Notes: generated by a model not told the origin, from the letters alone. Counted from the first letter of the stretch, positions 1 to 7,617 are shown. The stretch: DNA of 64,000 nt from CAZLCC01 sp964570845 (GCA_964570845.1 CAZMZB010000001.1:124001-188000); one strand, 5' to 3'. Program-made: numbers and translations.

Positions 1-349
1 GAATACTGGCGATGAGAGTAAGCAGTGCCATGAAATTAATCATGCTTGTGCTGAGTTCCCATGCAGATTTTTTGTTATAATTTGCCAACCGTTCATTAAA
101 AACAGGGATAAAAGTGACGCTTAGTGCCCCTGAAACAAGGATAAAAAACATAAAGTCAGGAATCGTAAATGCAACGGTATACGCATCAATTCCCACAGGG
201 TATGTATCAAGATAATAACTGTTTAGAAGGCGGTCACGAAAGAGTCCAAGCAGGCTGGCAATAAGGGTGGAGCTAGCAAGCAGAGCTGCGGCAAGTTGCA
301 ACGATATACGTTGGTTTGCTTTTGCAACAGCAGTTCGAACTCGCCCCAT
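1..349 (-). CDS. murJ: MurJ lipid II flippase, N-terminal part (cut by window edge)
   Basis: The visible 116 codons read as the N-terminus of the MurJ/MviN membrane protein that flips lipid II across the cytoplasmic membrane. A first hydrophobic helix is followed by the family hallmark LLGLFRDRLL, then a second helix and the segment GALSVTFIPVFNE, which is typical of MurJ. The start ATG (349) has a GGAG Shine-Dalgarno a few bases upstream. The gene lies 19 bp downstream of ftsH on the same strand, so co-transcription is likely. The C-terminal three quarters are outside the window. Confidence 0.88.
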   Translation of the reverse strand, partial: MGRVRTAVAKANQRISLQLAAALLASSTLIASLLGLFRDRLLNSYYLDTYPVGIDAYTVAFTIPDFMFFILVSGALSVTFIPVFNERLANYNKKSAWELSTSMINFMALLTLIASI

Positions 350-368
350 ATATCTCCTACTCTATTCT

Positions 369-2249
369 TTAATAGAGCTCCGCCGCCTTTGGTAGTGTGG
401 CATCTTTTAGAATTTTATTAACCTCAGGTTCATCAATTGTCTCTTTTTTTATTAACTCGTCAGCAAGTTTCTTTAGTAGTGGTATGTTTGCCTTGAGTAC
501 TACTTCCGCCCGATGTGACGCTTCTTTCATAAGTGCTGAAACTTCTTTGTCAATCTGACGGGCAGTTTCTTCAGAATACGGTCGTTCGTGTACCATACGA
601 TCAAACATCATACCACCGTTGTCCTCGTGAAATACTTGATCGCGTAGCTCTTTGCCCATTCCTTGCTCGATCACCATATCACGAGCAATTTCAGTTGCTT
701 TTCGAAGGTCGCTATTCGCCCCTGTTGTTACATGATCGGCACCATATTGCAGCTTTTCAGCCACACGTCCACCGAGCGCTCGAGCTAAAACATCCTTAAA
801 CTCAACAATAGAGGTATAGTACTTATCTTCCGGTGGCAAAAACCATGTCACCCCACCCGTACCGCCACGAGGAATAATAGTGACTTTATGTACCGGGTCA
901 CTATCTGGTAACACATGACCGACCACAGCGTGCCCAGCTTCATGATAAGCTGTCATCTCTTTATCTTTATTATTGATAATCCTTGTCTTTCGTTCCGGAC
1001 CAATCGCTACCTTCTCAAATGCTTCGGTTAGATCGCCGTTATTAATTGTTTTTCGGTTATGGCGCGCAGCAACAATAGCAGCCTCATTAGCAATATTTGC
1101 AAGGTCAGCACCGCTGCTACCCGCTGTCTTCGCCGCCAAAGCATCAATATCAACTGTTTCATCAATCGGTTTTTTCTTAAAATGTACCTTCAGAATTGCT
1201 TCTCGGTCTTTTCTTTCAGGAAGTGTAATACCGACCCGTCGGTCAAAACGACCAGGACGAAGAAGGGCGGGATCAAGCACATCAGCTCGGTTAGTAGCTG
1301 CTAAGACAATCACATTTGTATCTGTTTCAAAACCATCCATTTCAACTAAAATCTGGTTGAGTGTTTGCTCGCGTTCATCGTGACCACCGCCCATGCCGCT
1401 GCCACGCTTGCGACCAACCGCATCAATTTCATCAATGAAGATAATACATGGCGCATTCTTCTTGGCTTTTGTGAATAAATCCCGAACACGGCTGGCACCA
1501 ACACCGACAAACATTTCCACGAATTCTGAACCAGAGATACTAAAGAACGGCGCATTGGCTTCACCCGCTACGGCACGAGCCAGCATAGTTTTACCTGTTC
1601 CCGGCGGACCAACCAATAGCACACCTTTGGGAATTTTTGCTCCAACCTGGCGAAATTTTTTCGGATTTTTCAAAAAATCAACGACTTCATAAAGATCTTC
1701 TTTTGCTTCGTTATTACCGGCAATATCATCAAACAATACTTTTTCTTTGTCTGAGCCATAGAGCTTGGCTTTACTGCGACCAAAGCCGAGCGCCTGATTA
1801 CCTTGCCCTTGCGCCTGGCGAATCATGAAGAAAAAGAGCCCGCCAATTAAGAGAATCGGGAGGAGTAGGCTAATAATATTCCATATCGTACTACCCGTGT
1901 TTGATGGCTTCTCAACCACCACTTCAGCTTTTGTATCCTGACGCAAGCCCTGCTCATAGATACTGCTGCCCGCTTCTTTATATGATTGCTGCGTTGGTTC
2001 TTCTTTACCCTTCGGGGTCACCTTAATGCTCTCACCTTGAATTTCAAGTTTGGTAATTTCGCCATTATTAGCCCGTTTGATGACATCTGAAAATGCTACA
2101 TCTTTCAGTTTGCTTTGCGGTGAAATAATCGCGATGGCCGTTAGAATAAACAGCACTAAAACTGCCCAAAATATAGTGGTTCTCAAGAAGTTATTCGGAC
2201 CTTTTTGGTTAGGCAATTTTTTCGGAATTTTCTTTTGTAATCTTTTCAT
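369..2249 (-). CDS. ftsH: ATP-dependent zinc metalloprotease FtsH
   Basis: This 626-residue protein has the full FtsH architecture. A transmembrane helix lies near residues 22-43, an extracytoplasmic segment follows, and a second helix lies near 122-143. The AAA+ domain has Walker A GPPGTGKT (about residue 215), Walker B IIFIDEIDAVG, and the SRH arginines in LLRPGRFDRR. The M41 protease domain carries the zinc motif HEAGH (about 440) and the downstream Asp in the segment ATEIARDMV. FtsH is a membrane-anchored hexamer that degrades misfolded membrane proteins and unstable regulators. The gene sits between tilS and murJ, the common tilS-ftsH order. The length is usual and no key residue is missing. 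Confidence 0.97.
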   Translation of the reverse strand: MKRLQKKIPKKLPNQKGPNNFLRTTIFWAVLVLFILTAIAIISPQSKLKDVAFSDVIKRANNGEITKLEIQGESIKVTPKGKEEPTQQSYKEAGSSIYEQGLRQDTKAEVVVEKPSNTGSTIWNIISLLLPILLIGGLFFFMIRQAQGQGNQALGFGRSKAKLYGSDKEKVLFDDIAGNNEAKEDLYEVVDFLKNPKKFRQVGAKIPKGVLLVGPPGTGKTMLARAVAGEANAPFFSISGSEFVEMFVGVGASRVRDLFTKAKKNAPCIIFIDEIDAVGRKRGSGMGGGHDEREQTLNQILVEMDGFETDTNVIVLAATNRADVLDPALLRPGRFDRRVGITLPERKDREAILKVHFKKKPIDETVDIDALAAKTAGSSGADLANIANEAAIVAARHNRKTINNGDLTEAFEKVAIGPERKTRIINNKDKEMTAYHEAGHAVVGHVLPDSDPVHKVTIIPRGGTGGVTWFLPPEDKYYTSIVEFKDVLARALGGRVAEKLQYGADHVTTGANSDLRKATEIARDMVIEQGMGKELRDQVFHEDNGGMMFDRMVHERPYSEETARQIDKEVSALMKEASHRAEVVLKANIPLLKKLADELIKKETIDEPEVNKILKDATLPKAAELY

Positions 2250-2306
2250 AAAACCTGCTGCTCGCTCCCATGTCCTTTCAGTACGTATTAGAGGAAATTA
2301 ACTCTT

Positions 2307-3230
2307 CTAGCTTACCATGATATCAGGGCGCGCGACAATAAAAGTTCTTTTTGTAAAATAAAGTTTTATTCCGCCACCAATTTGCAGGTGAGTATGCTGT
2401 TTAGCAGTCTTAATTGCAAGCAACATTTTTAAAAGTTGCGGCTTTGTCACAGGAATAATGTGTTTTAGAAGTTCAAGCGCTACCGGTTTATCAAGCATAA
2501 TGAAAAAATAACGGTCATACTCATCGGAAACATTAGTTTTTGCAAGCCCCAGAACATGTTTTACTTCTTCATAAATTTCTTCCCGTAAAGCTACCTGCCG
2601 ATGATATAGCATAAGCAGTTCTTTTCTCACCTCAGAGGATAGTTTTGAAATAATGTTCAAGCGAACATGATTTCTTAAATAGCGCGTATCTATATTCGTT
2701 TCGTCTTCGCGCCATGAAAGATTATTCTTCTTTGCATGCTCATATATTTCATTTTTAGAAAAGCGCAGCAGAGGACGGACGTATTCTTTTTCACTTCTTA
2801 GCGAACTAAGCCCCCGCCAACCAGTACCACGAATAATATTAATGATAATTGTCTCCAGAATATCGTCTGCATGATGAGCAGTAATAATTGCAGTTGCTCT
2901 ATGTTCTTTTTTTACTTTTTGAAGGAAGGCTTGGCGGGCTTTTCGTGCTGCCTCCTCGCTTGCACTTTCACCTAATTCGATCCGTTCACTTACAAAAGGT
3001 AAGCCATATTTCTCAGCCAACTCTTTCACGAAGCTAGCATCTGTATGCGAGGTTTCACGAATCCCATGATCAAGGTGAGCCACGACCAGCTCTAAGTCTT
3101 TTTGCTTACTCAATATATCCAAAAGGACAACAGAATCAACACCGCCAGAAACAGCTACAATATACTTTCCGGATGCCATATCAGTAAGTTGCATCGTAGT
3201 AATTAGAGTAGCACGAGGCAATTGTGTCAT
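2307..3230 (-). CDS. tilS: tRNA(Ile)-lysidine synthase TilS
   Basis: TilS converts C34 of the CAU-anticodon tRNA-Ile to lysidine so that it reads AUA. The PP-loop motif SGGVDS lies at residues 28-33, followed by the HLDHG segment and the AHHADDILET motif of this N-type ATP pyrophosphatase family. The protein is about 307 residues, short but within the family range. The start is uncertain. The ATG at 3230 has a TATAAT box 6 nt upstream and no Shine-Dalgarno, so a leaderless start is plausible; in-frame ATGs at 3194 and 3179 are alternatives. A longer upstream reading is ruled out because it would run into the helicase gene. A candidate substrate tRNA lies at 10642-10717. Confidence 0.93.
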   Translation of the reverse strand: MTQLPRATLITTMQLTDMASGKYIVAVSGGVDSVVLLDILSKQKDLELVVAHLDHGIRETSHTDASFVKELAEKYGLPFVSERIELGESASEEAARKARQAFLQKVKKEHRATAIITAHHADDILETIIINIIRGTGWRGLSSLRSEKEYVRPLLRFSKNEIYEHAKKNNLSWREDETNIDTRYLRNHVRLNIISKLSSEVRKELLMLYHRQVALREEIYEEVKHVLGLAKTNVSDEYDRYFFIMLDKPVALELLKHIIPVTKPQLLKMLLAIKTAKQHTHLQIGGGIKLYFTKRTFIVARPDIMVS

Positions 3231-3264
3231 GCCTTTATTATAACTCTTCTCATATCTGTTGACT

Positions 3265-4464
3265 TTAGTGGGGATGGCTGACAAAAGTAAGGGCATAGCC
3301 AATCCGCCCCGCTCGCCCAGCGCGACCAATGCGGTGCACATAATCTTCATACGCCCTAGGTGTTGAATAGTTAATAACGTGGGTAATATCCGAGATATCA
3401 ATCCCCCGGGCTGCAACATCAGTTGCAACTAATACATTAATGTCGTTATTACGAAATTGCTTTAACGCCCGCTGACGAGCACCCTGACTTTTACCTCCAT
3501 GAATTGCACTAGCGCTAAAGCCGCGTTCCTGCAGTTCCTTACTAAGTTTTTCAACGCTTCGCTGTGTCTCATCAAAGACTAATGTTTTTTCAACCGAGTC
3601 TTTAATAAGCACTTCATGAAGTTTTTCAATCTTTTCATTTTTCCCGCCATATCGAACTACATTTTGCTCGATATTCTCACCCGTCTCACCTGTTTTTACA
3701 GAGATAGTGACAGGATTATGTAAGAACGTCTGAATAAGTTGATTAATGTTTTTATCGAGCGTTGCCGAATAAAAGAATGATTGTCGTTTTGGATTTGCCT
3801 CACCCAAGAGGTAACGGATATCTTTAATAAATCCCATATCAACCATACGGTCCACTTCATCAAGTACGACAATGTTACATTCGCACAGTGGCAACGTGCC
3901 ACGCTCATAATGATCTTTAATGCGCCCGGGCGTGCCAATAATAATATTTGGATCTGAGCGAAGTTCTTTAAATTGTTTACCCATTGACGAACCACCAATA
4001 AGCAGTGCTCCCCTTAGCCCGCTGCCGCGAGCAAATGATCGACAGTCGTTTTCGATTTGCTGAGCAAGTTCACGAGTTGGCGCCATGATGATCGCTTTTG
4101 CTTGCGGATCACTCATGAGCCTATCGATAACAGGGAGTGCAAAAGCTGCGGTCTTACCAGTACCAGTATTAGCAATGCCGATGACATCGCGACCTTCAAT
4201 ACCATAGGGAATTGACTGATCCTGAATCGCTGAAGGAGTAATGAATTGCTTCTTTCTTAGATTACTTTTTAAGAGATCATTCAATGCAAAATCATCAAAA
4301 GTATGCTTTGGTTCATATTTTACTTCTTCTACAGTTTTAGCAGTTTTAATAAACTTACTCGGATGAATAAATTGCTTACTTGGCCCTTTGTGACGTTGAT
4401 TCCTGCCGCCATATGAACGCCGTGAATTATTGCGCCGAGGCGCAGAATGGTAATTTCGAGACAT
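3265..4464 (-). CDS. DEAD-box RNA helicase
   Basis: This 399-residue protein starts with a basic, Arg/Asn-rich tail of about 40 residues and then carries the two RecA-like domains of a DEAD-box helicase. A Q-motif (TPSAIQDQSIP), motif I (NTGTGKT), PTRELA, TPGR, motif II in the form DEVD, SAT, and the C-terminal ARGID and HRIGRAGRAGR motifs are visible. Members unwind short RNA duplexes in ribosome assembly or mRNA decay. Motif II reads DEVD rather than DEAD, a known variant. The closest bacterial group is RhlE/CshA-like, but no specific orthology is claimed. It is 34 bp upstream of tilS on the same strand. Confidence 0.93.
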   Translation of the reverse strand: MSRNYHSAPRRNNSRRSYGGRNQRHKGPSKQFIHPSKFIKTAKTVEEVKYEPKHTFDDFALNDLLKSNLRKKQFITPSAIQDQSIPYGIEGRDVIGIANTGTGKTAAFALPVIDRLMSDPQAKAIIMAPTRELAQQIENDCRSFARGSGLRGALLIGGSSMGKQFKELRSDPNIIIGTPGRIKDHYERGTLPLCECNIVVLDEVDRMVDMGFIKDIRYLLGEANPKRQSFFYSATLDKNINQLIQTFLHNPVTISVKTGETGENIEQNVVRYGGKNEKIEKLHEVLIKDSVEKTLVFDETQRSVEKLSKELQERGFSASAIHGGKSQGARQRALKQFRNNDINVLVATDVAARGIDISDITHVINYSTPRAYEDYVHRIGRAGRAGRIGYALTFVSHPH

Positions 4465-4598
4465 AAAAAAAGAATTCCTTTCGTGTTTTAGTCATTTTCT
4501 CGATGATTGCTTAATGAATATCGAGTAAAAACTAGCCACAAACCCGGAATTCATAGATCAATACTAATAATATTAGCATAAATATTTTTATTAGTCAA

Positions 4599-4994
4599 TT
4601 AATACCATTGCCGCTCGCGAACTTTCGTCAAACCGTCCACACAAACAACCGCTGGATGAGCATAAAATATAGATTGTCTTCTTTCAAAGGGGTTCACTAT
4701 CACTATTTCTCTATCGGGTTTTGTTGTATCACCAATTGCAATACCAAGCTCAATCGCTGCTCCTAATATATTATCTTCTGGAAACAGCACCAGTGCATCG
4801 CTGACTCGTACTGCTTGTTCCATCGCCAGTGCCTCATACCAAGACCTATCATTTTCAAGATATGGCTTTTCAAGAGCCTCGTCTTCCCACCATTTTAATG
4901 TTATATGATGGCCACGTTCTTCCAGCTCCTCCGCAAAACCTTTGATCATATCTTCTTTGTGATTTATTTTACCGGCAATATATATTTCACTCAT
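4599..4994 (-). CDS. nucleoside 2-deoxyribosyltransferase-like protein
   Basis: The protein opens with MSEIYIAGKI, the start typical of the nucleoside 2-deoxyribosyltransferase/DUF4406 superfamily. It continues with a segment ending in a run of acidic and aromatic residues, then SDALVLFPEDN and GAAIELGIAIG, where the family places its active-site Asp and Glu. These small Rossmann-like enzymes cleave or exchange the base of deoxynucleosides. The next gene upstream encodes a dCTP-pyrophosphatase-like enzyme, so both may serve nucleotide salvage or pool cleaning. I chose the ATG at 4994. A TTG at 5006, directly after the upstream stop, would add four residues. Substrate cannot be read from the sequence. 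Confidence 0.72.
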   Translation of the reverse strand: MSEIYIAGKINHKEDMIKGFAEELEERGHHITLKWWEDEALEKPYLENDRSWYEALAMEQAVRVSDALVLFPEDNILGAAIELGIAIGDTTKPDREIVIVNPFERRQSIFYAHPAVVCVDGLTKVRERQWY

Positions 4995-5006
4995 ATTATT
5001 ACCCAA

Positions 5007-5354
5007 CTACAATTCTGTATATTTCGTATGCTTTCCTTTCGCTTTGCTAATTGGATATTTTGTACCAATTTTTTTCAACTTGTTATCCAAAGCCTGTATA
5101 GGATCTATTTCTATCTCATTTGCAAATAACAGTAAAAGATAAAGAATATCCGCATACTCATCCGAGATGCCTTCCTTGTGGCTTTTAATATACTCTGCCA
5201 CTTCTTCTCTCGTCTTCCATCGAAAATGTTCAAGTAGTTCTCCTGTCTCAATAGACAAAGCGATCGCTAGTTCTTTTGGTGGATGAAATTGCTTCCAGTC
5301 GCGAGCATCTCGAAAGGCGACTACTTTTTTAATTAAGTCATCCACATCACTCAT
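5007..5354 (-). CDS. MazG-like nucleotide pyrophosphohydrolase (dCTPase type)
   Basis: This 115-residue all-alpha protein fits the compact MazG/RS21-C6 (DCTPP1) group. The Mg-binding signature is split between SIETGELLEHF (about residues 34-44) and DEYADILYLLLLFA (about 65-78), matching the ExxE...ExxD pattern. The family hydrolyses non-canonical or excess dNTPs, often dCTP, to the monophosphate. Its stop codon directly abuts the deoxyribosyltransferase-like gene downstream, so the two are almost surely one operon. A tRNA-Met gene lies upstream on the same strand. Confidence 0.85.
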   Translation of the reverse strand: MSDVDDLIKKVVAFRDARDWKQFHPPKELAIALSIETGELLEHFRWKTREEVAEYIKSHKEGISDEYADILYLLLLFANEIEIDPIQALDNKLKKIGTKYPISKAKGKHTKYTEL

Positions 5355-5390
5355 AATAATTTCAGTATAACATTCAAATATTCTTGTGCT

Positions 5391-5467
5391 TGGTAGCAGC
5401 GACAGGGATCGAACCTGTGACCTTAGGCTTATGAGTCCTACGCTCTAACCAACTGAGCTACGCTGCC
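5391..5467 (-). tRNA. tRNA-Met (CAU), elongator type
   Basis: On the minus strand this folds into a complete cloverleaf with a 7-bp acceptor stem (GGCAGCG, closed by a G-U pair), D-arm GCTC/GAGC, anticodon loop CTCATAA, T-loop TTCGATC and an encoded CCA. Anticodon CAU. The anticodon-stem sequence GTAGGA...GCCTAA resembles elongator tRNA-Met rather than initiator tRNA. It has a paired G1, unlike the initiator at 10042. Confidence 0.9.
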
Positions 5468-5510
5468 ATAGGTGTGCAGCGACGATTGTAACAGATATGG
5501 ACAAGCTTTT

Positions 5511-5663
5511 CTAGAGCTCCGCTTCAAATTGGTCTAGATCATCGTGAAGAGCACTGCGACGACTAATCAAATCTCGCAATTCCTCATCACTTCGTTCGCG
5601 ATCCCAGGTTGCAAGCCCCAAAATATCAGCCTTAGTCACTGGTTCTATGATTTGTGATGACAT
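5511..5663 (-). CDS. small hypothetical protein (50 aa)
   Basis: An ATG at 5663 preceded by AAGGA about 10 bases upstream opens a 50-codon frame. The product is acidic and helical, with a WDRERSDEELRDLISRRSAL segment and a D/E-rich end. It has no signal peptide, membrane helix or recognised motif. The good ribosome site and normal codon use favour a real gene. It lies between the RNA-rich intergenic region and tRNA-Met on the same strand. Confidence 0.45.
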   Translation of the reverse strand: MSSQIIEPVTKADILGLATWDRERSDEELRDLISRRSALHDDLDQFEAEL

Positions 5664-5830
5664 CTTTTTGTTTTCCTTTTTGCTTTATTTTTTATTTTGT
5701 TTGGTAATGATTTAAATATAGCATACTACTTATGTTTTGTCAATATTATTTATGGGCACCTACTCACAAAACACACCTAGATAGTTAAACTCCTGTGTCC
5801 TAATAGCAAGTAGCTTAGAGTTCTTGTAAT

Positions 5831-5859
5831 TTGACAAATAAAATATATGAAGTTATACT
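5831..5859 (+). promoter_or_regulatory. strong sigma-70 promoter for a putative ncRNA
   Basis: A consensus -35 TTGACA (5831-5836) is followed after exactly 17 bp by TATACT (5854-5859). No coding region of useful length follows on this strand before the convergent gene ending at 5976. Predicted transcription would start near 5866, at the first arm of the long inverted repeat described next. Confidence 0.7.
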
Positions 5860-5864
5860 AGATC

Positions 5865-5963
5865 TATAGTGTAGATACGCCTGGCACGGTTTAGTCATCA
5901 AAACTTTGCAACCCACTACGTAGATTCACGGGAAACTCCCGTACCAGGCGCATACACACTATA
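5865..5963 (+). ncRNA. putative structured RNA with a 25-bp imperfect closing stem
   Basis: Positions 5865-5889 and 5939-5963 are inverted repeats matching at 21 of 25 positions, enclosing about 49 nt. A second perfect hairpin (ACGGG/CCCGT, 5928-5942) overlaps the inner end of the right arm, so two mutually exclusive folds exist. The transcript predicted from the upstream consensus promoter would begin almost exactly at the left arm. No T-run terminator is evident, no tRNA-like T-loop is present, and I do not recognise the family. A DNA-level role such as a recombination site is an alternative. Confidence 0.45.
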
Positions 5964-5975
5964 AAAATTAAATAC

Positions 5976-6398
5976 CTAACCTCCTCTCTTTAAAGACACA
6001 TCATAAGTGATGTCTAATGATGGGAATTGTTTTCGAAGTGCTTCAATATCTCTCTTTACAGTTTCAAACGTAACTGGGGGTGTATTAGAGTCTTGAGAAG
6101 CGTTTTGAAGAAAGCTTTCTGACTTATTCCGACCAAGTGCTATGCGACCTTCTTCTGTAAGTACAATCCTGTCGAGAGCCCTTACTTTATTACGAATAGT
6201 GTACTTCTTTTCAAAGAAGTCATACTTACGCATTGTTGACATTTTATTATATAGCCACAGCATATTAGCCTCACGCTTTTTGTCTGTACGACTAAAATTT
6301 ACAAAAATATCATCAATTGAAACACTATCTGACGTAGTGTTGTCATAGAACTTTTTTAAAGTCGCTGTTGCTGCTTCTCTGGAGACTGATCTACTCAT
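5976..6398 (-). CDS. hypothetical protein (140 aa)
   Basis: The 140-residue basic protein is not recognised. The first 80 residues look like compact helices with a beta-hairpin (FFEKKYTIRNKVRALDRIVLTEEGRIALG) that resembles a winged helix-turn-helix wing. A linker follows, then a short helical tail. This would suit a small DNA-binding regulator, but no motif proves it. The gene lies alone between the putative structured RNA and the promoter/leader at 6541, with AT-rich flanks. There is no signal peptide and no strong Shine-Dalgarno. Confidence 0.6.
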   Translation of the reverse strand: MSRSVSREAATATLKKFYDNTTSDSVSIDDIFVNFSRTDKKREANMLWLYNKMSTMRKYDFFEKKYTIRNKVRALDRIVLTEEGRIALGRNKSESFLQNASQDSNTPPVTFETVKRDIEALRKQFPSLDITYDVSLKRGG

Positions 6399-6543
6399 AT
6401 TCTTAGTATATCAGATAGAGTAGTATGAGGTCAACAAAATATGATATTAATGACTAGAAAGAATAGTAGATAAGCTATTTTATGCTTGTCACCTCTGTTA
6501 TTTAATAAAAAAAATATATTTTATAATATATTTACTTTTCACA

Positions 6544-6552
6544 TGCTATAAT
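6544..6552 (+). promoter_or_regulatory. extended -10 promoter (left member of an inverted pair)
   Basis: TGC followed by TATAAT (6547-6552) forms an extended -10 element. The bases from about 6542 to 6572 match, in inverted orientation, the promoter and first leader bases at 7393-7426. Transcription to the right would run through the leader at 6558-6650 towards the 52-codon gene at 6671. Confidence 0.55.
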
Positions 6553-6557
6553 AACCT

Positions 6558-6670
6558 TGTCTTAAATTAACAGGGGTGGATCTGTTTTTTATAAAGACAC
6601 ATTGTGATATAGTATTAAATAAGAGGAACTCCCATTCGGGGGTTCTTTTTGTTTAAAGAAAGGAGAGAAT
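6558..6670 (+). promoter_or_regulatory. structured 5' leader ending in an intrinsic terminator
   Basis: The leader first forms TGTCTT...AAGACA (about 6559-6600), enclosing AACAG/CTGTT. It then forms a terminator hairpin GAACTCCC/GGGGGTTC followed by TTTTT (6624-6650), just before a Shine-Dalgarno (AGGAGAG) and the ATG at 6671. It is either an attenuator for that gene or a stand-alone small RNA of about 90 nt. Its first 16 bases are nearly the same as those of the opposing leader at 7275-7410. Confidence 0.45.
6624..6650 (+). terminator. rho-independent terminator upstream of a small gene
   Basis: An 8-bp stem GAACTCCC/GGGGGTTC (one G-T pair) with a 4-nt loop ATTC is followed by five T. It lies 21 bp before the start codon at 6671, so it would act as an attenuator or as the 3' end of a small RNA. 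Confidence 0.65.
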
Positions 6671-6829
6671 ATGAGAAATGTAAGACGCTACTGGCATAAT
6701 GATGCTGACCTACAATCTAGATATCCAAATAATAAACTAGATATTGTTTGTGTTGTTAATCACAATAATATTGTAGTTGATATGTATTTTACTAAGCCGA
6801 TAGCTGCACCTCCTCACTCCTTGTTATAA
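6671..6829 (+). CDS. small hypothetical protein (52 aa)
   Basis: The ATG at 6671 has a strong Shine-Dalgarno (AAGGAGAG) at a good distance and opens 52 codons. The product starts with MRNVRRYWHNDADLQSRYP, contains the beta-prone stretch LDIVCVVNHNNIVVDMYF, and ends proline-rich. It has no signal peptide or membrane helix and is not recognised. The gene follows a promoter and a terminator-like leader, so expression may need antitermination. Confidence 0.5.
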   Translation: MRNVRRYWHNDADLQSRYPNNKLDIVCVVNHNNIVVDMYFTKPIAAPPHSLL

Positions 6830-6862
6830 AGATATGGTTTGGTTTATGTATTTCTTATGGTT

Positions 6863-7252
6863 TTACTCCATTGGTCCAAACTTAGCCTCACAGGCCTTCT
6901 TAGCAGCCTCTAAAGTATCGTCTGCCTCTTTCCACTGACTGCTATCCAGTCTGTAGGTAGTTTTTCCATTACCATCTACCACAGTCTCGCCATTCTTTTT
7001 GATATAGGTTGTATAAGCGTTAGTGGCAGCTTCTATGCAGGTGTTGAGTGAGCCTGGATTACCTTTCTGCAGTATACGCACCTGAGAGGTTAGTTGCTTC
7101 ACTTTTGCGTTGTTGTTATCTATGTGGCGACTAAACTTCTCAATAGACTGGTTTTGCATAATGACTAGTAAGACAGCAAAAATACTCAATGCCAATGCGA
7201 TAAGCAATAGTGTACCTGCTGCATAGTTTCTTTTACGTGTTATTTTGTTCAT
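6863..7252 (-). CDS. small membrane-anchored hypothetical protein (129 aa)
   Basis: The ATG at 7252 follows a GGGAG Shine-Dalgarno and was preferred over an in-frame codon 12 residues upstream. The protein has a short basic N-terminus and one transmembrane helix (about residues 14-34). A coiled-coil-like stretch (about 40-65) and an outside domain follow, with two Cys (LNTCIEAATNAY and AAKKACEAKFG) that could form a disulfide. No family is recognised. The gene follows a long structured leader with an intrinsic terminator. Confidence 0.65.
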   Translation of the reverse strand: MNKITRKRNYAAGTLLLIALALSIFAVLLVIMQNQSIEKFSRHIDNNNAKVKQLTSQVRILQKGNPGSLNTCIEAATNAYTTYIKKNGETVVDGNGKTTYRLDSSQWKEADDTLEAAKKACEAKFGPME

Positions 7253-7274
7253 GTTATCTCCCTTGTTTTTTAGT

Positions 7275-7410
7275 AATAAAAAAGGCACCTGTACTAGGTG
7301 TCTTAAGCCAACAGCAGGATTGTACCTACTGGGTTCGTACAGATGCCATTACTATGTACAATCCATACGAAAAAGCTCGTAAAATAAAAAACCGCTGTTA
7401 ACTTAAGACA
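7275..7410 (-). promoter_or_regulatory. riboswitch-like leader with overlapping terminator
   Basis: On the minus strand, a 17-nt arm at 7394-7410 pairs with 7299-7315 with only two G-U pairs. It encloses 78 nt with a perfect 9-bp stem (7317-7325 with 7356-7364) and a small ACGA/TCGT hairpin. The 3' arm of the closing stem shares bases 7299-7302 with the 5' arm of a terminator hairpin (7284-7302) followed by TTTTTT. Closing stem and terminator therefore compete, which is the layout of a transcriptional riboswitch or attenuator. I do not recognise the fold. Confidence 0.6.
7276..7302 (-). terminator. rho-independent terminator in leader of the 6863-7252 gene
   Basis: The minus strand reads GACACCT, loop AGTAC, AGGTGCC, then TTTTTTATT. 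The stem is 7 bp with one G-U pair. It lies 24 bp before the start codon at 7252. Confidence 0.7.
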
Positions 7411-7415
7411 GGGAT

Positions 7416-7424
7416 ATTATAGCA
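7416..7424 (-). promoter_or_regulatory. extended -10 promoter (right member of the inverted pair)
   Basis: The minus strand has TGC followed by TATAAT (7416-7421). The initiation point would be near 7409, at the first base of the long closing stem of the leader. The surrounding 30 bases are an inverted copy of those at 6542-6572. Confidence 0.6.
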
Positions 7425-7548
7425 TGCTGTATAGTTGAGTGGTTAACCTAAGCACACTCAAATCAAGATTTCATACCAGATATACACACCTGTTTTTTTG
7501 AGCGTTTTCATTAAAATAGACTTTTTATGATCTTCAGCCACTATCACT

Positions 7549-7578
7549 TTGACCAACAGTAGTAGACTGTGATATAAA
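7549..7578 (+). promoter_or_regulatory. promoter of the 7618 operon
   Basis: TTGACC (7549-7554) and TATAAA (7573-7578) are separated by 18 bp and lie 39 bp upstream of the ATG at 7618. A GTAGGAG Shine-Dalgarno-like sequence is 20 bases before the start. Confidence 0.45.
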
Positions 7579-7617
7579 TTAGAGTAGGAGAAATTCTAAA
7601 ATAAACAAAATTTAAAA

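Noticed and set aside
973..1383. Long frames on the + strand across ftsH
   Set aside because: They are antisense to clear conserved FtsH motifs and their products lack any protein-like features.
3230..3428. N-terminal extension of TilS beyond 3230
   Set aside because: It would overlap the helicase gene by about 160 bp and adds no family-like sequence before the PP-loop domain.
5391..5467. tRNA at 5391 as the initiator
   Set aside because: Its first acceptor pair is G-U, and the C1-A72 mismatch is found only in the tRNA at 10042.
5877..5952. The inverted repeat region read as an unusual tRNA
   Set aside because: There is no TTCRA T-loop, no proper anticodon arm and no CCA; the T-arm-like hairpin has a 5-nt loop.
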